Source: Methanocalculus chunghsingensis
GTDB lineage: Archaea > Halobacteriota > Methanomicrobia > Methanomicrobiales > Methanocorpusculaceae
NCBI RefSeq assembly: GCF_018132105.1
Contig: NZ_JWHL01000009.1
Coordinates: 5,125 to 69,124, forward strand
DNA length: 64,000 bases
Reading direction: 5' to 3'
In this document: piece by piece, positions 43,973 to 54,499 of the stretch
How positions within the stretch are numbered: position 1 is the stretch's first letter
Layout: every line of letters starts with the position of its first letter
Made by a program: the position numbers and the translations under genes
The notes under the pieces: model-generated
What the model was told of the DNA's origin: nothing
Seen by the model: the letters and a program-made list of their open reading frames with translations, nothing else
The model's database searches: none

Positions 43973-46099
43973 ATGGAGAAAGGGGGTGATAGGATAAAAG
44001 AAGAGAGAGCTCAGCTCCCAGAGGCCATCAGAAGATTTATTGCACGATACACCCGATCCGGAGGATATCAATCAGTCCTCATACCATGGGTTGGGGATTT
44101 TGGGTCATATCTGCCACTCTTTGACGAGATAGGAGCGACCCGGCTGGTCGCGATCACAGAGCATGCCGGTCACCCGGAGAGGGAAGGCGTGCATCTCATC
44201 GAGGGTGGTACAGACGAGGTTCTCTCCGGCTGCAATGAGAGATTTGATCTCATCATTGCAGTTCCACCCATTGAAAGACCGGATCCAGCCATGGATGCCA
44301 GGGTTCAGGAGAAGCAGATCATCAACCCGGACAATGAGGAGAGAACGGCTATGCTGATCCGGGCAGGGGGACTCCTCTCCCATAACGGGGTGCTCTTCTG
44401 CATCACTGATCCAGATTTCTTTGCAGGCGGAAAGAATGCAGGCATCCTGAAAGAGCACGGACTCTTTCCACAGGCAGCATTCTCCCTTCCACGCGGAGTC
44501 TTCCCCCCCGTCGCCGGGAGGAGGCGTCTCCTCGTCATCATCCGGCAGGGAGAGGAGGGAAGGATGATGGCAGGAGAACTCTCCCCTGAAGACGGGCGGC
44601 AGGAGATCCTGATGCAGAATCTTCTGAATGGAACGGAGGGAAAGACGGCACAACATGGGAGATTCATCAGCCCGTTTGTGTTCCGGAGCCTTGGAGAGAT
44701 TCTCCTTGAGGACGAGGTACAGAAGCTTGCCGAGGAGCAGGGCACAGCAGCGGTTCCTTTCTCCGGCCTTGCCAGATCGATTACAATAGGGGCGTGCGGG
44801 CTGCCACAGGATGCAGGCAGGCGACTCTATCTCCCTTACTCTCCTGCAATCCCACCAGCTACCAGAGATGAGGATATCGCCATTGCACCCGGTGAAACCG
44901 CATGTATCCTCCTCAGGCCGGATGCCGTCGATCCCGGGTACCTCATCCTCTTCTTCACCACACCACTCGGCCATGCCATCCGGGAGCTGATAGCACGCAG
45001 GGCAGGAGATATCAGCCGGTTCCGTGAGACGCTCTCCCTTGCTACAATCTATCTTCCAGCCCCACAGGTGCAGGCTGAGGTGCTCAGAATCCATGGCGAG
45101 ATCGAATCACTGAAACAGAAGCTCGATTCTATCGGAGAAGATCTCCTCAACCATCCACATTCATCCCGTTCTGCTCTCGAAAGGATGAAAAACCTGATGG
45201 AAGGGGATGGACTCCATGAATGGACAGAGACCCTTCCATTTCCACTTGCTTCCATCATCTGGGCATACATTGCCGAAGATTCTCCTGAGAAGAAGCAGAA
45301 CCATCTCTTCCACCTCTTCGAAGCATCTGCTGAGTTCCTCTCTCTCATCCTCATATCAGGGATTGCTCCCCTCACAGAAACCGAAGAGATCGACCTTCTT
45401 GACGAGAACCCTGAGTTTCGTGATATCTATCGATATGCGACATTCCGGAGCTGGATCATCCTCTGCAGGAGGACGGGGAGATTCGTCAGAAAAAGGCTTG
45501 CATCACCGGAAGAGCGCGACGAGATAATGGCACTCTTCGGTAACCCGCCACGCGGCTTCATCGATCTTATCACCGATAAACGTCTCTTCACTCTCTTTGA
45601 CGAGGTTGCGGATCTCAGAAATGACTGGAAAGGCCATGGGGGCATCGTAAGTATTGCAGGATATGAAGAGCGACTGGCAACGCTTGAAGAGTATCTGAAG
45701 AGATACCAGCGGATTGTACGGGATCATTTTACCGATGTAACCCTTGTAATTCCCGGATCAGGAGAGTATCGTGATGGGATCTTCACCTACAAAGCTGATG
45801 CACTTATGGGATCCCGCTCCAGATTCCGGACGATTCATCTTCAGACACGTATCCCGCTTGATACCGGGAAGGTGTACCTCCATGCGCAGGGGAGTTCGGA
45901 GCCGCTCGAACTCCTCCCACTCTTCCGGCTGGAGAGACATCCAAAGACCGGAGCGCCTGCATGGTACTTCTATAACAGAATCGACGGAAGGAGCGTTCGC
46001 TGGATATCGTACCATTATGAGGCATCGCCGGAGTTTGAGGAGGAGAATGACGAGGTCTATCAGACAATGAAACGCCTTCTGCTCATCAGCGGTGAGTAA
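43973..46099 (+). CDS. degenerate N6-methylase/specificity protein with HEPN-like motif
   Basis: 708 residues from ATG 43973. Residues about 30-210 have the shape of an N6-adenine methylase: FDLIIAVPPI (94-100) stands where NPPF/Y should be, followed by the family-like AGGLLSHNGVLFCIT and VFPPVAGRRRLLVII. The SAM loop is not conserved, so it is probably inactive as a methylase. Residues about 225-410 resemble a type I specificity half-subunit, ending in IYLPAPQVQAEVLRIHGEIE. From about 430 it is helical and contains RNDWKGH (Arg549-His555), matching the Rx4-6H motif of HEPN ribonucleases. A beta-rich C-terminus follows. No separate HsdR or active HsdM lies nearby. A DNA glycosylase gene follows by two bases. 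Confidence 0.6.
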   Translation: MEKGGDRIKEERAQLPEAIRRFIARYTRSGGYQSVLIPWVGDFGSYLPLFDEIGATRLVAITEHAGHPEREGVHLIEGGTDEVLSGCNERFDLIIAVPPIERPDPAMDARVQEKQIINPDNEERTAMLIRAGGLLSHNGVLFCITDPDFFAGGKNAGILKEHGLFPQAAFSLPRGVFPPVAGRRRLLVIIRQGEEGRMMAGELSPEDGRQEILMQNLLNGTEGKTAQHGRFISPFVFRSLGEILLEDEVQKLAEEQGTAAVPFSGLARSITIGACGLPQDAGRRLYLPYSPAIPPATRDEDIAIAPGETACILLRPDAVDPGYLILFFTTPLGHAIRELIARRAGDISRFRETLSLATIYLPAPQVQAEVLRIHGEIESLKQKLDSIGEDLLNHPHSSRSALERMKNLMEGDGLHEWTETLPFPLASIIWAYIAEDSPEKKQNHLFHLFEASAEFLSLILISGIAPLTETEEIDLLDENPEFRDIYRYATFRSWIILCRRTGRFVRKRLASPEERDEIMALFGNPPRGFIDLITDKRLFTLFDEVADLRNDWKGHGGIVSIAGYEERLATLEEYLKRYQRIVRDHFTDVTLVIPGSGEYRDGIFTYKADALMGSRSRFRTIHLQTRIPLDTGKVYLHAQGSSEPLELLPLFRLERHPKTGAPAWYFYNRIDGRSVRWISYHYEASPEFEEENDEVYQTMKRLLLISGE

Positions 46100-46101
46100 C
46101 G

Positions 46102-46944
46102 ATGGAGCAATGCAGAATACTCACCCTTGAAGGATCGGCACTCCCCTTCGATCTCGATATAACACTTGGTTGCGGCCAGGTCTTCCGGTTCGAAAAGATC
46201 GGCCGCTGGTGGTGTGGCATCCTTGGAGACGAGGTGGTGAGGATACGGCAGGAGGGAAGAGATCTCCACTTTGCAGGTACCACTGAGGATCAGATCATCA
46301 GGTACTTTGATCTCGATCTGGATCTTGAGGCAATACTTGCAGGATTTCCTGATGAACCCCTTCTTGCTTCTGCAGTCGGGCATGCTTATGGTCTGAGGAT
46401 CGTCCGCCAGCCGGCCTGGGAGTGTACCGCGTCATATATCGTTGCAACATTTGCGAACATTCCCGGGATACGCACCCGGATACGCCTCCTCTGTGAACGG
46501 TTCGGCGAGGAGATCCGATCCGGACACTATACCTTCCCACAACCAGGTGTTCTTGCATCTTCTCCACTCTGTGACATCCGGAGCTGCCGTGTCGGGTACC
46601 GGGACCGCTTCCTTTGCGGGACGGCAGGGATGATCAGGGATGAGCCTGGCTGGGACCGAAAGATCGCCGATCTCGAATACAGGGATGCCAGAAAAGCGCT
46701 GATGAGGTATCCGGGTGTCGGGCGGAAGGTGGCCGACTGCATCCTCCTCTTCGCTTTTCACCGATTTGAAGCGGTTCCGGTTGACGTCTGGATCGATCGC
46801 ATCATGCGGACCCATTACCTTGAGGAGGGGAAGCGGTACAGCTATGACAGAATCGCAGATCAGGCACGGGCCATCTTTGGCCCCCATGCCGGATACGCAC
46901 AGGAGTATCTCTTCGCGGCACGGAGTCAGATGATAAAAAAGTGA
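46102..46944 (+). CDS. ogg: 8-oxoguanine DNA glycosylase, OGG1-like
   Basis: 280 residues. It excises oxidised guanine and, with lyase activity, nicks the abasic site. FDLDITLGCGQVFRFEK opens the N-terminal domain. The helix-hairpin-helix plus catalytic Lys is in YPGVGRKVADCILLF and the catalytic Asp in PVDVWIDRIM. QPAWECTASYIVATFANI is also typical of OGG1. It follows the methylase-like gene by two bases and is probably cotranscribed with it. Confidence 0.9.
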   Translation: MEQCRILTLEGSALPFDLDITLGCGQVFRFEKIGRWWCGILGDEVVRIRQEGRDLHFAGTTEDQIIRYFDLDLDLEAILAGFPDEPLLASAVGHAYGLRIVRQPAWECTASYIVATFANIPGIRTRIRLLCERFGEEIRSGHYTFPQPGVLASSPLCDIRSCRVGYRDRFLCGTAGMIRDEPGWDRKIADLEYRDARKALMRYPGVGRKVADCILLFAFHRFEAVPVDVWIDRIMRTHYLEEGKRYSYDRIADQARAIFGPHAGYAQEYLFAARSQMIKK

Positions 46945-46949
46945 GATGG

Positions 46950-48173
46950 TTATGTTCCGGCATCCCAGGAGGCCATATACTCCTCCTGCTCAGCGGTAGG
47001 GCTATCGATACTGCATCCAAGTGAAGCGAGCTTTAACCGGGCGATCTCCTCATCGATTGCTGTTGGGACATCATGAACACCAGGGATGAGGTTCTTTCCA
47101 TGTCTGACCATGTACTCCGTCGAAAGTGCCTGGACGGCAAAGGAGAGATCCATCACCTCGATCGGGTGACCCATCCCCTTTGGAACGGCAAGATTCACGA
47201 GCCGGCCTTCTGCAAGAACGTGGAGCGTCCGGTCACTGAAGGTATACGAATCGATCCCGTCCCGGCGGCTGATCGTATCGGCGTGCGTCTCAAGATACCC
47301 GATATCGATCTCGACATTGAAGTGGCCTGCATTACAGAGGATCGCACCATTACGCATCAGACCAAATTCCGCTTCTTTCAGGACACCAATATTTCCGGTT
47401 GTGGTGACGAAGAGCTCGCCGATACGGGATGCCTCCCTGATCGTCATCACCTCAAAGCCGTCAAAATGGGCCTGGAGGGCACGGCGGGGATCGATCTCGG
47501 TGATGATGACCCGTGCACCGAGTGCCCGTGCCTTCGTTGCGAGACCCCGGCCGCAGTACCCGTATCCGGCGACGACTATGTGCTTTCCTGCGATCAGAAT
47601 ATTCGTCGTCGCCATGATGGCAGTAAGCGCACTCTCACCGGTACCGTGGACATTATCGAAGAAGTGCTTCATCGGAGTATCATTAACGGCGATCACCGGG
47701 AACCGGAGTTTCCCCTCCGCTGCCATCGACTTGAGCCGGTGGATCCCGGTCGTCGTCTCTTCACACCCTCCGAGGACGCCGGGGAGGATATCCCGCCTGC
47801 CTGTATGGAGCCGGTGGATGAGATCCATCCCGTCATCGATGGTGATTGAAGGGCGCGCATCAAGGACCTTGTCGATTGCCTCATAATATTCCTCAAGCGA
47901 GCAGGCACGTTTCGCATAACAGTGGATCGTCCCTCCTGAGAGGGCTGATGCCACATCGTCCTGGGTCGAGAGCGGGTTGCAGCCGGTGATATGCACCTCT
48001 GCACCACCTGCTGCAAGTGTCCGGGCAAGGATGGCGGTCTTTGCCTCGACATGGAGTGCCATCCCGATGACGATCCCTTCGAATGGCTGTTCTCTGATAA
48101 AACGCTCCCGGATCTCCCTGAGAACCGGCATATACTGCTCCGCCCAGCGGATCTTCTCTTCACCTGTCTGCAT
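46950..48173 (-). CDS. ahcY: S-adenosylhomocysteine / S-inosylhomocysteine hydrolase
   Basis: 407 residues from ATG 48173. It recycles the product of SAM-dependent methylation. The NAD motif GYGYCGRGLATKARALGA lies near residue 206 and the C-terminal DLSFAVQALS is conserved. Methanogen homologs have been reported to prefer S-inosylhomocysteine after deamination of SAH; that activity is possible here. The frame open to 48194 gives a longer N-terminus that is not needed. Confidence 0.93.
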   Translation of the reverse strand: MQTGEEKIRWAEQYMPVLREIRERFIREQPFEGIVIGMALHVEAKTAILARTLAAGGAEVHITGCNPLSTQDDVASALSGGTIHCYAKRACSLEEYYEAIDKVLDARPSITIDDGMDLIHRLHTGRRDILPGVLGGCEETTTGIHRLKSMAAEGKLRFPVIAVNDTPMKHFFDNVHGTGESALTAIMATTNILIAGKHIVVAGYGYCGRGLATKARALGARVIITEIDPRRALQAHFDGFEVMTIREASRIGELFVTTTGNIGVLKEAEFGLMRNGAILCNAGHFNVEIDIGYLETHADTISRRDGIDSYTFSDRTLHVLAEGRLVNLAVPKGMGHPIEVMDLSFAVQALSTEYMVRHGKNLIPGVHDVPTAIDEEIARLKLASLGCSIDSPTAEQEEYMASWDAGT

Positions 48174-48269
48174 ACTGTACCCCTGTACTACCACTATGCA
48201 CGCAGGATCTCTTAATCAATCCCGATGGGAACAGACGCTTGATAAGAGGATGCGCCCTATGATCTGGTG

Positions 48270-49076
48270 ATGGCATTAACACGCAGAATTATCCCCTGCC
48301 TCGACCTGAAGAACGGACGGGTCGTGAAAGGGACACATTTTGAGGACCTCAGGGATGCGGGCGATCCGGTCGAACTGGCGGCACGATACAATGAACAGGG
48401 GGCAGACGAGGTGGTCTTCCTCGATATCACCGCATCGAAAGAGGCCCGGAAGACGATCATTGATCTCATCTCCAGGGCTGCGGACCAGCTCTTCCTCCCC
48501 CTCACCGTCGGGGGTGGTATCAGGACAAACGATGATATCACCGCCATCCTCAGGGCAGGTGCAGATAAGGTCTCCATCAATACTGCGGCGGTCCAGAATC
48601 CGGCGATCATCTCCGAGGGGGCGGCGGCATTTGGCACCCAGTGTATCGTCCTTGCGATGGATGTGAGGCGGAATTTTCAGGAGGCAGAAGGAACAAACCC
48701 GATCAGGCTCCCGGATGGGAGTACCTGCTGGTATGAGGTCGTCACCCATGGCGGGAGCAGACCGACAGGTATCGATGCGATACGTTGGGCAAAAGAGGGA
48801 GAAGAGCGGGGTGCCGGCGAGATTCTCCTGACATCGATGGAGACGGACGGGACAAAGGAGGGGTTTGATATCCCGATCACCGAGGCGATCGCGTCTGCAA
48901 CCAGTATTCCGGTCATCGCTTCCGGAGGGGTCGGTACACTCGGGCATTTTTATGACGGGTTTGTGTATGGCAAGGCAGATGCCTGCCTCGCCGCATCCGT
49001 CTTCCACTTCGGGGAATATACAATAAAAGATGTAAAAGAGTATCTTGCCGCAAAGGGCGTCCCTGTGCGGCTATAA
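48270..49076 (+). CDS. hisF: imidazole glycerol phosphate synthase, cyclase subunit
   Basis: 268 residues. TIM barrel that with HisH makes IGP and AICAR in histidine biosynthesis. Catalytic Asp residues are in [16 protein letters not shown] (near residue 12) and [31 protein letters not shown] is the phosphate site. A GTG three bases upstream could also be used. A solo gene; hisH is not in view. Confidence 0.95.
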   Translation: MALTRRIIPCLDLKNGRVVKGTHFEDLRDAGDPVELAARYNEQGADEVVFLDITASKEARKTIIDLISRAADQLFLPLTVGGGIRTNDDITAILRAGADKVSINTAAVQNPAIISEGAAAFGTQCIVLAMDVRRNFQEAEGTNPIRLPDGSTCWYEVVTHGGSRPTGIDAIRWAKEGEERGAGEILLTSMETDGTKEGFDIPITEAIASATSIPVIASGGVGTLGHFYDGFVYGKADACLAASVFHFGEYTIKDVKEYLAAKGVPVRL

Positions 49077-49081
49077 AGATT

Positions 49082-50695
49082 TCAGAGGAATGACCGGAGA
49101 TCGAGCTCAAAGCCGATGACCGGGTGTTCCAGGTCGAAGGCGAGGATCACATCGGGGTGGAGTTCCCCAAATGATCCCACCACCTCTGATCCGATACATA
49201 TCGCTCCCTGCCGGCCGGGAAGGAAGGCGGGATCTTCAGAGGGGGCGATGCTCGTTTCTCTCGCACATTCACGCAGCAGGGCATCGATGGTTGCATACAC
49301 CTCCGAGAAGTCGGCACCCGGATGCGTTGCTGCGCCTGCCACCTTCTGATAGGTCAGTGTATGATCGTTTACATCTCCGACCGCGAAGATCCGCTGCGGC
49401 AGTTCACGGTGTTTGTTGGCTGAGAGGATCTCAAGGAGCGCGGGGAGGAGATCGGTCCTGAGCATGGTATTCTCAAGAGAGATCGGATGGAGAACCCTCA
49501 GGGCACGATCAGAAACCGGCCGCTGCATATACTCATAGCTGACCCGTTCATTCGTCAGGGTAAACGGCATCACCTCGGTGTAGCCAAGACCAATCGCAAC
49601 CTCTGAGACGATGCGGGCAAGCTCCATTGCGGGATCGGCCTTCCCTATCGTGAAGGTCGGGGGGAGGTCGCCGGAGAAGTGATTGAACCCCCATGCAATC
49701 GCCACATCCTCAAAGATATCCCAGTCATGCATGATATCTGCCCGGTAGCAGGGAACCGTCACACGGACAGACGACCCTTTCAGGGGCTCTGCACCAAACC
49801 GCATCTTCTCAAGGAGGGGGATGATCGAATCCCTCGTTACCGGAATGCCAAGCAGCCGGGCACAGGCATCTGCATCGATGGTCCGCTCAACAGGTGCAAG
49901 GGAGGGGCAACAAACCCCGTCGATCGTCACCGACTCTATCCTGCCGCCGGCCTCGGCAAGGGCCGTGCAGATGATGGAAACGGTCTTTTCAACCGCCCGC
50001 TCATCGGTTCCGGTGACATCAAGGAGGATGTCGGTCGTCTCTTCGGTGATCCGGGTCAGCTCACCATTGATGATCGGGGGGAACGAGAGGACGGCATCCT
50101 CCGCATCCACGATCAGGGGGAACCGGTCAAAGTCTGCAACAAGGCCCGCAAACATCCTTCCCTTCGGATGGTCGGTCAGCATCTCCTCCATCGTCATCTC
50201 ACGGGTCTCATCGAGGGGGACGAAACGGCGGTCGCGTGGAGAGGCGATGTACCGGAATGGCGGCGTGACCGTCGAGAGGTCATGCACCCCGATCGCCACC
50301 TTCGATCGTCCCCGTCCTATCGCCCAGTGGAGCGCCTCCTGAAGCGCCATGAGCGACTCGATCGATGCCTCATCGAAGGAGAGGCCACGGATAACTGCCG
50401 ATCCAAGGCAGGGACGGATCCCGACAAGACCGGGATCGATGGAGAAGGTGATCCCCGACTCGCCGACCGGGTAGTCGGGAAGGCCGGTCTCTATCCCGAG
50501 GAATCCACGCATTGCCCGGGCAACCCCCTCAACCGAGTAGAGATCAGTCCTGTCAGGGAAGAACTCGACATCGGCGTGATCTTCTTCGAGGCGCTCGATA
50601 TCCGATCCGATCATCGGGATTGCCGCAAGGATCGTTTCACGATCGGTCCGGCAGAGCCGTTCAAGATACTCATAGTTCAGTGTTATAATCGCCAT
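49082..50695 (-). CDS. pheT: phenylalanyl-tRNA synthetase, beta subunit
   Basis: 537 residues, the archaeal short form without the bacterial N-terminal tRNA-binding domain. It opens [13 protein letters not shown]. The B3/B4 editing region follows near residues 95-290, then B5 and the catalytic-like core domain. [11 protein letters not shown] closes the protein. It follows pheS by three bases at the end of the endA-trpS-pheS-pheT operon and converges with hisF. Confidence 0.95.
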   Translation of the reverse strand: MAIITLNYEYLERLCRTDRETILAAIPMIGSDIERLEEDHADVEFFPDRTDLYSVEGVARAMRGFLGIETGLPDYPVGESGITFSIDPGLVGIRPCLGSAVIRGLSFDEASIESLMALQEALHWAIGRGRSKVAIGVHDLSTVTPPFRYIASPRDRRFVPLDETREMTMEEMLTDHPKGRMFAGLVADFDRFPLIVDAEDAVLSFPPIINGELTRITEETTDILLDVTGTDERAVEKTVSIICTALAEAGGRIESVTIDGVCCPSLAPVERTIDADACARLLGIPVTRDSIIPLLEKMRFGAEPLKGSSVRVTVPCYRADIMHDWDIFEDVAIAWGFNHFSGDLPPTFTIGKADPAMELARIVSEVAIGLGYTEVMPFTLTNERVSYEYMQRPVSDRALRVLHPISLENTMLRTDLLPALLEILSANKHRELPQRIFAVGDVNDHTLTYQKVAGAATHPGADFSEVYATIDALLRECARETSIAPSEDPAFLPGRQGAICIGSEVVGSFGELHPDVILAFDLEHPVIGFELDLRSFL

Positions 50696-50698
50696 GCT

Positions 50699-52135
50699 TC
50701 AGCTCCTCCTGTATGACGGGGTTGAACGCACCCAGTCGATATCGCTCTTATAGAGCTGGCGAAGATCAGAGAGTCCAAGCCTGAGCATTGCAACACGGGA
50801 GATACCAAGGCCCCATGCAAGGACCGGTTGTGTGATCCCAAACGGTGCGGTCACCTCTTCACGGAAGATACCGGCACCGCCAAGCTCAACCCATCCAAGT
50901 CCATCGACCCAGACCTCCGGCTCGACGGACGGTTCGGTATACGGGAAGTATGCGGGGCGGAACCGGACATCTGAAAAGCCCATCCGATGGTAAAACTCCT
51001 TCAAAAAGCCGAGGAGGTTATTAAAGGTGACATCATTATCCATCACAATTCCTTCAAGCTGTTCAAACTCGGCGAGATGTGTCGGATCGATCGACTCCCT
51101 CCGGTAGACCCGGGAGAGCGAGAAGGCCTTCACCGGCGGTTCCGGGTGCGCGGCGAGATACTGGATCGAGAGAGCCGTCGAATGGGTCCTGAGGACCGAG
51201 GCTCGTGCCTTCTCAGGGTTCCATCTTCCACCCCAGCCGGTCGATGAGGTTGCCCCGCCATGCTCATGCATATCGCGTATCTTCTCCCACCCATCCGGGA
51301 GCGGAGAGGTGACATCAAGATAGAAGGTATCCTGCATCTCTCGTGCCGGGTGATCCTGTGGCTGGAAGAGAGCGTCAAAGTTCCAGAACGCACTCTGGAC
51401 GATATCCCCTGAGAACTCCGAGAAGCCCATCTCAAGAAGAAGTGTCCGGACCTCGTCAAGAATCCTGCGGTATGGATGGATCTTGCCGGGATAGATCCGC
51501 CGTGGCGGGGTGGCAAGGCTGTAGCGGCGGAGGGACTCGTCTCTCCATGATCCGGAGAGGATCTGCTCACGGGTCAGTGTTCCGATCTCCGGGCGGAGAT
51601 CAAGGCCTTTCCTGACGATTTCATCTCCTTTCGGGGTGATGGAGATGTTCCACCGGACCTCCTCGGAGATGGCGACAAGGCCACGGGATTTCAGATCGCC
51701 AATGCCGGGGGTCTCATCTTCACCGGAGGCAATAGCCCGCAGCGCCCGTTCATCATCCGTCTCCGGGATGGAAGCGGCCTTCTTTGCGATCCCCCCCTCG
51801 ATCCGGATCCACCCGTACTTCCGCATCCACCCGATTGCCACCTTTGCAAGCGGATGGCGGGAGAGCTCTCCCATCGGAATCTCACCATCGATACTCTCTA
51901 TGACCTGCCGCTCAGGGAGGCCCTCCTGTGCATACAACTCCCCTTCTTCCGTCAGATGATATCTCTCACGGACATCACGCATGATCCGAACGAGATCCCT
52001 GCCTGCGGCGAGATGAGCCCACTGCACCACAGAACCGGGGTCTGCCGCAAGCTCATCCGCAAGCACCTCCGCATCAGCTGAAGTATGCTTCTGAAGGATG
52101 AGGAGGAGCCGTTTCTCATTTACCGTTAACTCCAT
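50699..52135 (-). CDS. pheS: phenylalanyl-tRNA synthetase, alpha subunit
   Basis: 478 residues. The N-terminal 190 residues are winged-helix DNA-binding-like domains as in archaeal and eukaryotic PheS. The class II core has motif 1 around HPYRRILDEVRTLLLEMGF, motif 2 FSLSRVYRRESIDPTHLAEF and motif 3 AWGLGISRVAMLRLGL. The Phe pocket includes GLGWVELGGAGI. It follows trpS by three bases. Confidence 0.96.
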   Translation of the reverse strand: MELTVNEKRLLLILQKHTSADAEVLADELAADPGSVVQWAHLAAGRDLVRIMRDVRERYHLTEEGELYAQEGLPERQVIESIDGEIPMGELSRHPLAKVAIGWMRKYGWIRIEGGIAKKAASIPETDDERALRAIASGEDETPGIGDLKSRGLVAISEEVRWNISITPKGDEIVRKGLDLRPEIGTLTREQILSGSWRDESLRRYSLATPPRRIYPGKIHPYRRILDEVRTLLLEMGFSEFSGDIVQSAFWNFDALFQPQDHPAREMQDTFYLDVTSPLPDGWEKIRDMHEHGGATSSTGWGGRWNPEKARASVLRTHSTALSIQYLAAHPEPPVKAFSLSRVYRRESIDPTHLAEFEQLEGIVMDNDVTFNNLLGFLKEFYHRMGFSDVRFRPAYFPYTEPSVEPEVWVDGLGWVELGGAGIFREEVTAPFGITQPVLAWGLGISRVAMLRLGLSDLRQLYKSDIDWVRSTPSYRRS

Positions 52136-52138
52136 AAT

Positions 52139-53392
52139 TCACTCCGTCACCATATGCCGGACAGACTCCCGCCGTTCCTTAAAGTCAGCAAGGAACTCCT
52201 TTACCCGCTCAAATGTTGCCTTCTTGCATGTACCACAGAGAAGTGAGCCTCCGAGGCATGCCGATCTGATCTCAAGCAGTTCATCATCGTCTGCGACCAT
52301 ATGGAAGAGATTGAGAAGATAGATCGGACAGCCATCCGGCTCACCCCCACATTTTACCTGCTCCTCTTTTGTCATCCTGCCACCGGTAAGGGATCCCATC
52401 ACCTTCTTTTTGACGTCAGGGATCGCTTCATCAAAGAAGAAGAGGCTGTCGGGGATGCTGCTTGACATCTTTCCACCCTGGAGGCCCTTCATGAAGCTAT
52501 GGTAGGTTGAGGAGGGGGAGATAAACCCATACCCTCCGTTTGCAGCCTCAATCTGCCGAACCTGCTCCGATACAAGGAAAATATCTGCTCCAGGTATATC
52601 GAGATGCCCTTCATACCGTTTCGATCCCGGAAATGCTTCTTCGACGGCATCCATGGCATGGAGAGGTGCATTCTTGGATCTGACACTGATATATTCCCCT
52701 TGATCCAGAACCGTGAACCATCGCATCTTATGGGCAATATCCCGGGTGAGCCTGATATGCGGATCCTGATCGATCCCGACGGGAACAACCGTCGGGGCAG
52801 GCCCTGAGACGACCTGGGGATAGAGGATGTCCGCAACCTGTGTCGCAACCGAGTCAGCATGCGCAAGGGAGGTCTCCTGCGTGAATCCATAGATCGCCTG
52901 AAGATCCGAGAAGTTGATCTTTATTGCAGCCTCAAAAGCGAGATCCTTAAGCACCTCATTCTCACTCTGGTAATAGGCGGTTCCCTCAAATCCAAGTGCA
53001 TAGAGGCATTCAAGATAGAGAGCGCCATATTTTTTGCAATCATCCCAGGAAAGACCCCGGACCGCATGCGCTTCCCGATCTGCGATGGATATAAAACCCG
53101 ATCCACCCTGTTCAACATGCCAGACGACCTCACGCATCACCATCAGGTGTCCAAGATGGGGATAGCCGGATGGCATAAATCCGGTCATCACATTGAAGCG
53201 TGATCCGGTAGTGATCGCCTCAATAATCGGAGCATAATCACGGTGGCCGACGACGATCTTTCGCCTGAAGAATGCAGGCGGTGAAGAGAGGGCAGATGCC
53301 TCAGCTTCAACAGGTTCGATACCAAACTCCGAGAAGAGGCGATCGATATCAACAGCAGGTGTGCTTGACCAGGGGTTGATCACAGAATCCAT
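52139..53392 (-). CDS. trpS: tryptophanyl-tRNA synthetase
   Basis: 417 residues from ATG 53392. Class I HIGH-type motif PSGYPHLGHLM lies near residue 74 and the KMSKS equivalent is KMSSSIPDS near residue 312. ALGFEGTAYYQSENE is typical of archaeal TrpRS. Its frame begins inside endA's 3' end at 53407; the shorter ATG fits better. Confidence 0.95.
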   Translation of the reverse strand: MDSVINPWSSTPAVDIDRLFSEFGIEPVEAEASALSSPPAFFRRKIVVGHRDYAPIIEAITTGSRFNVMTGFMPSGYPHLGHLMVMREVVWHVEQGGSGFISIADREAHAVRGLSWDDCKKYGALYLECLYALGFEGTAYYQSENEVLKDLAFEAAIKINFSDLQAIYGFTQETSLAHADSVATQVADILYPQVVSGPAPTVVPVGIDQDPHIRLTRDIAHKMRWFTVLDQGEYISVRSKNAPLHAMDAVEEAFPGSKRYEGHLDIPGADIFLVSEQVRQIEAANGGYGFISPSSTYHSFMKGLQGGKMSSSIPDSLFFFDEAIPDVKKKVMGSLTGGRMTKEEQVKCGGEPDGCPIYLLNLFHMVADDDELLEIRSACLGGSLLCGTCKKATFERVKEFLADFKERRESVRHMVTE

Positions 53393-53403
53393 AGGGGGTA
53401 CTC

Positions 53404-54405
53404 TCACAATTTTATCCGTGCAAATTCGATATACACGATCTCGTCACTTTGTACACAGGCAAACAACATCTTCTTTTTGACACTATGCGCCATCCTGACA
53501 GATCGTGAGATGGTACTTATTGCAAGCTCTGCGCCATCAGGGATCGCATGGACGAGCATCTCGGAGTGGCGGTCACTCTCTGTATAGACCCTGAAGTGGT
53601 GACCGAACTTGTATCCGGTACGCGGGGTGAAGCCGAGGTTCCGTAACATCGTATAGACAAGGAGCTTCTCAACAAGTTCGGTATCGCCGGAGAGGGCAGA
53701 GGCATAATATGTATCACGATCGGTTGAGCCGCCGTTGAAGAGGAGCACCCCGGTGTCGAGGAGATACAGGGCCTCAGGGGGCGAGAGAAGGAGGCGGCCC
53801 GGATCGAGCCGGGTTCCATACCACTGGGACTGTAGCTGATCGCCACCTTCACCATGAACGATCACCTGTGTTCCAAGAGGAATACCTTCAATACCTTCAG
53901 GGAGAGGCGTGGCATCCCTTGCTTTTGGGCGATGGAATCTGAGATCATAATAGGTCAGTTCCTCCTCATCATCGACGACGGCAAGGAGGTAATTCTTCCG
54001 CATATTCTCAGCCGTTGCCACCTCACGAAGGAGTGATGAGAAGATGATCGGATCGCGTTCCGAGAGGACACGGACGAGGTACTGGGTTGTCCCCTTCCCC
54101 GGCTTCTGGCCGCGCCGGAAGACCCTGAAGTCATGGGGACCGGCCTGTACTGCATACCCACGTTCACGGATATCGCGGTAGACGATAAATGAACGCAAAA
54201 AATTCTTCTTCTCTGCGGACTTCCGGAGAAGTGAGTCGAAATCAAACCCGACCGGGTCGATTTTGCCTCTCTGGAGGAGATAGAGCGCCTCTTCAGGAGA
54301 GAGGTCAAGCCCTGCCGCAGTCGGGCGCCCATACCCGCCCTGCTCATAGAGAGACTTCCCCTCAGCCCCAATATGAATCATTGTTCCATCGTATGTCGCC
54401 TTCAC
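53404..54405 (-). CDS. endA: tRNA-splicing endonuclease
   Basis: 333 residues, the two-repeat homodimeric type of many euryarchaea. Each half contains an endonuclease-like module; the active C-terminal copy has Tyr and His in RTGYKFGHHFRVYTE and Lys in SVKKKMLFACV. The N-terminal copy is inactive and structural. It cuts bulge-helix-bulge introns in tRNA. First gene of the operon with trpS, pheS and pheT. A shorter start (MIHIGAEGKSL) is possible eight codons in. Confidence 0.92.
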   Translation of the reverse strand: MKATYDGTMIHIGAEGKSLYEQGGYGRPTAAGLDLSPEEALYLLQRGKIDPVGFDFDSLLRKSAEKKNFLRSFIVYRDIRERGYAVQAGPHDFRVFRRGQKPGKGTTQYLVRVLSERDPIIFSSLLREVATAENMRKNYLLAVVDDEEELTYYDLRFHRPKARDATPLPEGIEGIPLGTQVIVHGEGGDQLQSQWYGTRLDPGRLLLSPPEALYLLDTGVLLFNGGSTDRDTYYASALSGDTELVEKLLVYTMLRNLGFTPRTGYKFGHHFRVYTESDRHSEMLVHAIPDGAELAISTISRSVRMAHSVKKKMLFACVQSDEIVYIEFARIKL

Positions 54406-54499
54406 TACCTCTGGTATAGGCGGTTATCCGAGATAAAAACACGGCAGATGAGAAATGCTTTCAAAGGAAAACACAATATTTACTCTGGATCGTGATACT

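Noticed and set aside
49679-50716. 345-codon plus-strand frame opposite pheT
   Set aside because: It is the antisense shadow of a clear PheT sequence, rich in Arg and Asp with no domain.
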